From Prevotella sp. (GTDB lineage: Bacteria; Bacteroidota; Bacteroidia; Bacteroidales; Bacteroidaceae): a stretch of DNA of 64,000 bases. The notes beneath the pieces are model-generated. The model saw nothing but the letters and a program-made list of their open reading frames with translations, was not told where the DNA came from and searched no databases. Of the stretch, positions 61,901 through 64,000 are shown piece by piece. Positions within the stretch are counted from its first letter, which is position 1. Each line of letters begins with the position of its first letter. The position numbers and the translations under genes were made by a program. Location: NCBI GenBank assembly GCA_017449495.1, contig JAFTFO010000038.1:1-64000 (forward strand), given 5' to 3'.

Positions 61901-64000
61901 GTCAGCGCCAACGTCGTGGATGTCTATAACCGTGACCTGATCACTGTGGGAACCGAGCATGTGGGAGGTCTCTACGGTGACGGTAACCTGACGCTGGTCG
62001 ATGGCTATCGTGAGCTGAACATCTCCAACTACGGTACCGACTACTACGGCATGTCCGACAATATCAGTCTGGAGGAATATTATAAGCTGACCGACCGTGA
62101 ACGCGCCTACTTCGCCCTGGAGTACCGCTGCGTCAATCCCTATACGACCACGACCACCACAGGTTCGAAGACCTATTCTGCAGGAGACCGTATCACAGAG
62201 GAGATCTATAACGGACTGGCTGAGGCCGACAAGGCTAACTGGGAGCTGTGGGGCTTCTGCTCCATCTATGCCGGACGTCTGATGAACACCATCCAGCGTG
62301 CCGACTTCTGTGGCATCTTCGGCAGTCGACTGGTGCTGCAGGGTGCCAAGGACCGTGTGCCCAGCGTGGCCGATAAGACCGACTACACTGTGAACCGTGT
62401 GGGTGAAGTGTCGCTGAACCAGGTGAACACCATCGCCGGTGAGACCGATGCCGACGCCAAGACCCACGGCAACTACTTCGGTATCTATAGCATCGTGAAC
62501 TGCATGGGCGCCCTGACCAGCGACGTAGACTTCTATAATACCACGAGAGCCACTGATAATGCCAACTATGCTGTAGACGGCAAGACGTTCTATGAGTGGA
62601 AGGAGGCCTTCCCCAAGGAGCGTAAGCGTAACAATGGTAAGGTGGCCAACCACGTGGCACTTGCATCGGGTGTCTACCTCGAGCTGACCACGGAGAAGAG
62701 TACGCCCGATGTGAAGGACTGGGGCTACATCACCGGTGTGGCACAGCTGGAGCTCATCAACGTGAAAGCCGGTCTCGGTGGTGGTTATGTCTATGCGAAG
62801 AACGTACACGGCGTGCGGTCGGCATCCGGCAACGACCAGACCATCCTCTCGGCATACAATAAGGCTACCGACAGCCATCCGAAGGCCGTCACCAACAAGG
62901 TGTTCGTGTATAGCTCGGGCGACCTGAAGGAGGTGCAGACATCTGGCAACTTCGTGCATAACGTGAAGCAGATCATCGACGACTGCTATCCCACCAGCAA
63001 TGCCTACAGCGGTGAGAACGCCGCACCGGCACACTACTGGTTCATCCGAGGCACCAGCTATGTCTACGACCAGTATATCACGGCCTATACCGGTGTGTCT
63101 AACGCCTATAGCAAGGCCCAGAAGATACCGTTGAACATCAATGCGGCCTCCTATGGTAAGATGAGGCTCGAGGATGTGAAGGTGAACCTCTACGCCTATT
63201 ATTATTCTACCGAACCCAATGAGAGTGAGCGCACGCCGCTCCAGAATACCGATAAGGATGCGGATACCTACAGTGTGCTGGTGAACAACGACGTGACCTA
63301 CCATCTGAACGACTCCATCAGCTATTGGGACTGGCTCCAGCTGAGTGAGGTGGAGCAGCGTCACTTCGTGGCCGACACCTATGTCACCATCGCGGAGTGT
63401 AAGATCGGCAACACCACCTATCCTGAGGGATCCGTGCTGCTGCCGGCCACGTATCAGCGACTGAAGGACGCCAATCCGACAGTCTACCATGTGGCCAGAG
63501 AGGAGGATGTCGACTTCGACTTCGTCTTCCGCCGTTCTAACAACCTGACTCACGACCTGGGCTATGTGGTCACCTATGCCGTCGACAATCCTTCGGCCTG
63601 GGCGGCAACAGATCCCTATGGTACCTACTCACCCGCAACGTCGGGTGTCTACGGACAGCGCTTCTATGAGGAGGGTGAGATCATTGGCAAGACCGTCCGC
63701 GACGAATACGAGGCTATGGGCACTCATAAGCCTGCCGATACCGACGACAAGAAACAGGCCAAGATGGCAGAGGCTTATGTCGTGAAGGAGGATATCCGCT
63801 TCACCGACGGTGACGAGACCTATAACTTCATTGCCGGCACGCCGCTGTGCAAGGAGGATTACTCTGCCTCGGCATGGGCTACCATCAGCTCAAAGGTGGA
63901 GGAGGCCCGTATCTGCACCGGCACCATGGAGTTTGAAGGTGCCTATGCCAGCAAGTCGATGCTCTTCGGCGAGGTGGTGACATCGGCACGCTACAATGAG
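55961..64000 (+). CDS. Giant Gly-rich secreted repeat protein, partial at the window end
   Basis: At least 2,680 codons, open from the GTG at 55961 to the window edge. The signal K-R-I-L-T-I-V-L-L-S-L-L-V-S-L-M-R-A precedes Q-I-T-I-A-G-D-V-Y-G-G-G. From residue 25 to about 2,010 it is built of units of the form V-[YF]-G-G-G-x-x-G, then a strand with V-x-I/L-x-G-G-x-[IV]; about 35 such glycine turns were counted by eye, at uneven spacing of about 20-140 residues. This suggests a long beta-helix or beta-roll. After about residue 2,010 the Gly turns become rare and the sequence is more ordinary. No lipobox. Ten bases after the last pilin gene, so part of the pilus operon; adhesin, tip or sheath protein are possible. 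The long minus-strand frames on top of it are shadows. Confidence 0.85.
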   Translation, partial: MKRILTIVLLSLLVSLMRAQITIAGDVYGGGKEGAVGTGNTVGVVTATDVAADPTKTVTPAEEVKLTGDNPTDVTSVTINSGLVRTVFGGGQNGRTFGNTSVTVRGNDTQIGLEALKNSVHGGLFGAGDGALAYVFGNSTVTIEGGQIIQKVFGGGNQADLMGHTKVHLLGGNIRARGVFGGARMANIYGHSYVLVDGANLKRDLLINNVYGGNDVAGSIMSSETWAWTKQTSDNMATPFSPKTAGVDRSWNAFVHITNPDKKTTDATTGEVTNTGKKIYIGQLFGGGDGDYTYTANATDNTKYDVKIALKEWDDEANEGVGGYVEKTPVTYTVNGAPELGKTYLEIDGGSIVYAYGGGNAATVTDRVVICVDNPSDVVNSITDASAITSDNPTGELLTNDRFKEMGINLGFSYPSSGAFQIGSFFGGNNKAPMAIRPTWNLLSGKIRNLYSGGNAGAMTSPDGLLLVIPQNSTIKVDNVYGGCRMADVNPDDRPMPAFEGTIAAGANSTSYKFPATFAARMVIAGGDINNVYGGNDISGKVFGGNAIGIRTSIRGDVYGGGNGSYPYTDNPLMEGDETYGDLFYKISDVPGATTSVEALNAIRPNAEQVSIRLVGTEDKPTIIHGGVFCGGNSATIMTDKKDPIVELKIGSYVIADSVFLGNNGANMVKYNEKDETNMIGEGVLRTMRNTLSNGIRHNTMDLTDEATFAAYMGGATMALMPSVVFDSKAYGDALDYKDYTSYIGSLFCGGNVGSMKIDGKKTTLNFNKEIIVYNKVVGGCNNANVEQSDFNAAYYGGLLGAADESGNKLEMNFNGLKIQPMRWKLQQNDAGQYVKDAEDNYVRYVNPTTNQEELEWNTIDGAGNPTPPVITAKAFDAETDISRRLLGGNIYGGCYNSGHVEGNVIININKTIVERDKLFDVTNDEDDILYENTERGTYDIKTRNTGVILSEQGMDVLGSALNVFGGGFGKGSEIWGSTTVNLNKGYVFQIFGGGEAGAIGHEKDADGNYIANENYSTYINLNGATALPGVARGATGDSPDMAECEFIYGGAFEGLIAGSTHVRLGNGRIFNSFAGSCNADILGHSETYVGQWTEGNATKTGFPWIRDHIYGGNDLGGNILGHADFSGRIRDEVKSMVDGSYGVASYMEYTQGRVRNILGGCFGDYDYTDETYSNRITNKPYLHNAFVNIRPNDKASNAIEKVFGAGEGYTGDRDGDKLQDHSYVLIDIPDGVKNFADMEVFGAGAYNGLGMRYTAEETFEADFDINEATAVIDLLRGRIGAAYGGSLDEGVTRRTMVNVPDKSTIIVNNIFGGAFGNHILPPCDVYESNVNYRSSKAYVNGAIYGGNNNVRRTVYAHVNVSAPARKENGYSVTVYGAGKGMETWAEYTEVNLEEGANVWEVYGGGEMGNVLNAESVQRYMQTYADRPADKLLTEDTDVEDDKNWNNADRWVDGVAGGTLTDVWKDEWKKVWKTAWTIGDYYNPIGENKRYVSNNYTNLYNKLARPAEMDDRTDRPEKTYRYNTNVIIHKGATVGNYAYGGGYGNTSQPMSGSVYGTTYIALLGGTVNKDMYAAGTAGSVNDLFACGAYSDDNPTGFTASANAYVEGGTVRNVYGGGWRGGVGFHAGLVSDVANNESDIEGETHVIIGKLDGTTYTKGIPAINRNVYGGGEGGAIYGTAYVKVYNGRIGYRYENNTYVEQLDDAKAGDNLLDRSGNVFGGGYVANSYVDVSDLKMYGGIVRGGLYGGGEIGPIGRGTVNVNAPAPEGTFRNGVAKIYKGGATHVTLYSGHVLRDVFGGGRGFDNWDGEGYMTDDEKKTMDLSSKGYVFGSTEVRILGGEVGTADGVAKNFGNVFGGGNVGYVYSAEGTKTEKAVPGTDDKTYYYYDSNGSLTEDCSVIITPWCLAKEDVSIPNGGGSYAAGDYVPADDLDRLQNKSSAHSSIWEKLDLSGITIHNAVFAGGNVTVGGDAVYANAKTVLGNVSANVVDVYNRDLITVGTEHVGGLYGDGNLTLVDGYRELNISNYGTDYYGMSDNISLEEYYKLTDRERAYFALEYRCVNPYTTTTTTGSKTYSAGDRITEEIYNGLAEADKANWELWGFCSIYAGRLMNTIQRADFCGIFGSRLVLQGAKDRVPSVADKTDYTVNRVGEVSLNQVNTIAGETDADAKTHGNYFGIYSIVNCMGALTSDVDFYNTTRATDNANYAVDGKTFYEWKEAFPKERKRNNGKVANHVALASGVYLELTTEKSTPDVKDWGYITGVAQLELINVKAGLGGGYVYAKNVHGVRSASGNDQTILSAYNKATDSHPKAVTNKVFVYSSGDLKEVQTSGNFVHNVKQIIDDCYPTSNAYSGENAAPAHYWFIRGTSYVYDQYITAYTGVSNAYSKAQKIPLNINAASYGKMRLEDVKVNLYAYYYSTEPNESERTPLQNTDKDADTYSVLVNNDVTYHLNDSISYWDWLQLSEVEQRHFVADTYVTIAECKIGNTTYPEGSVLLPATYQRLKDANPTVYHVAREEDVDFDFVFRRSNNLTHDLGYVVTYAVDNPSAWAATDPYGTYSPATSGVYGQRFYEEGEIIGKTVRDEYEAMGTHKPADTDDKKQAKMAEAYVVKEDIRFTDGDETYNFIAGTPLCKEDYSASAWATISSKVEEARICTGTMEFEGAYASKSMLFGEVVTSARYNE

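Noticed and set aside
60599-63553. A 984-codon open frame on the minus strand
   Set aside because: It lies wholly opposite the giant secreted protein, has the His/Ile/Val/Asp-rich make-up of an antisense frame of Gly-Asn-Tyr codons, and no promoter or motif. Same for 57,284-58,660 and 59,207-60,547.

Overview
The window is a chromosomal segment of a Bacteroidales bacterium, most likely Prevotella or a close relative. The evidence is the promoter type (TTTG, 19-20 bases, TAnnTTTG) seen repeatedly, a MurF-Alr fusion, a bifunctional fucokinase/GDP-fucose pyrophosphorylase, a FimB/Mfa2-type pilus operon, a BtuB-like TonB receptor, many lipoproteins with a Cys followed by Ser/Asp residues, and plant-polysaccharide enzymes. 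No rRNA, tRNA, CRISPR array or insertion sequence was seen.

Region by region. 1-4,800: end of an integrated mobilizable element on the minus strand (tyrosine integrase, unknown ORF, winged/HTH excisionase-like protein, RepA-like ATPase, toprim-like primase-associated protein, then a hairpin-rich stretch at the window edge). 4,835-8,522: GH2 glycosidase and a radical SAM protein. 8,669-12,973: ftsX-DUF3098-uppP-truB-queA-folK, one tight plus-strand operon. 12,963-15,803: two small lipoproteins and a GH28 polygalacturonase. 15,823-18,116: rpsO and typA. 18,194-22,546: minus-strand trmH-type methyltransferase, mtnN, luxS and a CotH-type protein with an in-frame TAG. 22,686-29,362: YfhO membrane protein, fkp, a four-helix-bundle protein and a GSCFA protein. 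29,490-31,961: murF-alr. 31,958-32,593: serpin relic and a palindrome cluster. 32,594-35,573: GH8 and GH5 enzymes with a lipoprotein between them. 35,780-39,646: an orphan PTS galactitol-type IIC protein, a KduI isomerase with a signal peptide, and an ExuT-like MFS transporter, probably a uronate module. 39,743-43,983: nitroreductase, RNR-tail-like protein, folB, amidase, MCE protein. 44,350-45,753: dnaA. 45,784-47,850: TonB receptor. 48,100-64,000: type V pilus operon ending in a giant Gly-rich protein that runs off the window.

How the genes work together. GH28, GH2, KduI, the IIC protein and ExuT-like permease fit pectin/oligouronide use; GH8 and GH5 fit xylan/glucan breakdown. MtnN and LuxS are successive steps that detoxify S-adenosylhomocysteine and yield AI-2. 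The pilus operon encodes a DUF3575 protein, a FimB/Mfa2 anchor candidate, four lipoprotein pilin candidates and a surface protein of at least 2,680 residues.

The most unusual signals are (i) short tandem arrays with 7-, 8- or 9-base units that lie both at gene junctions and in frame inside conserved genes (mtnN, trmH-type, folK, fkp, GSCFA, YfhO, GH2, even a lipoprotein signal peptide), (ii) an exported KduI beside a PTS IIC with no other PTS parts in view, (iii) the giant [YF]GGG-repeat protein, (iv) a ten-C tract between the divergent TonB-receptor and pilus promoters, and (v) a conserved inverted repeat sitting between divergent promoters.
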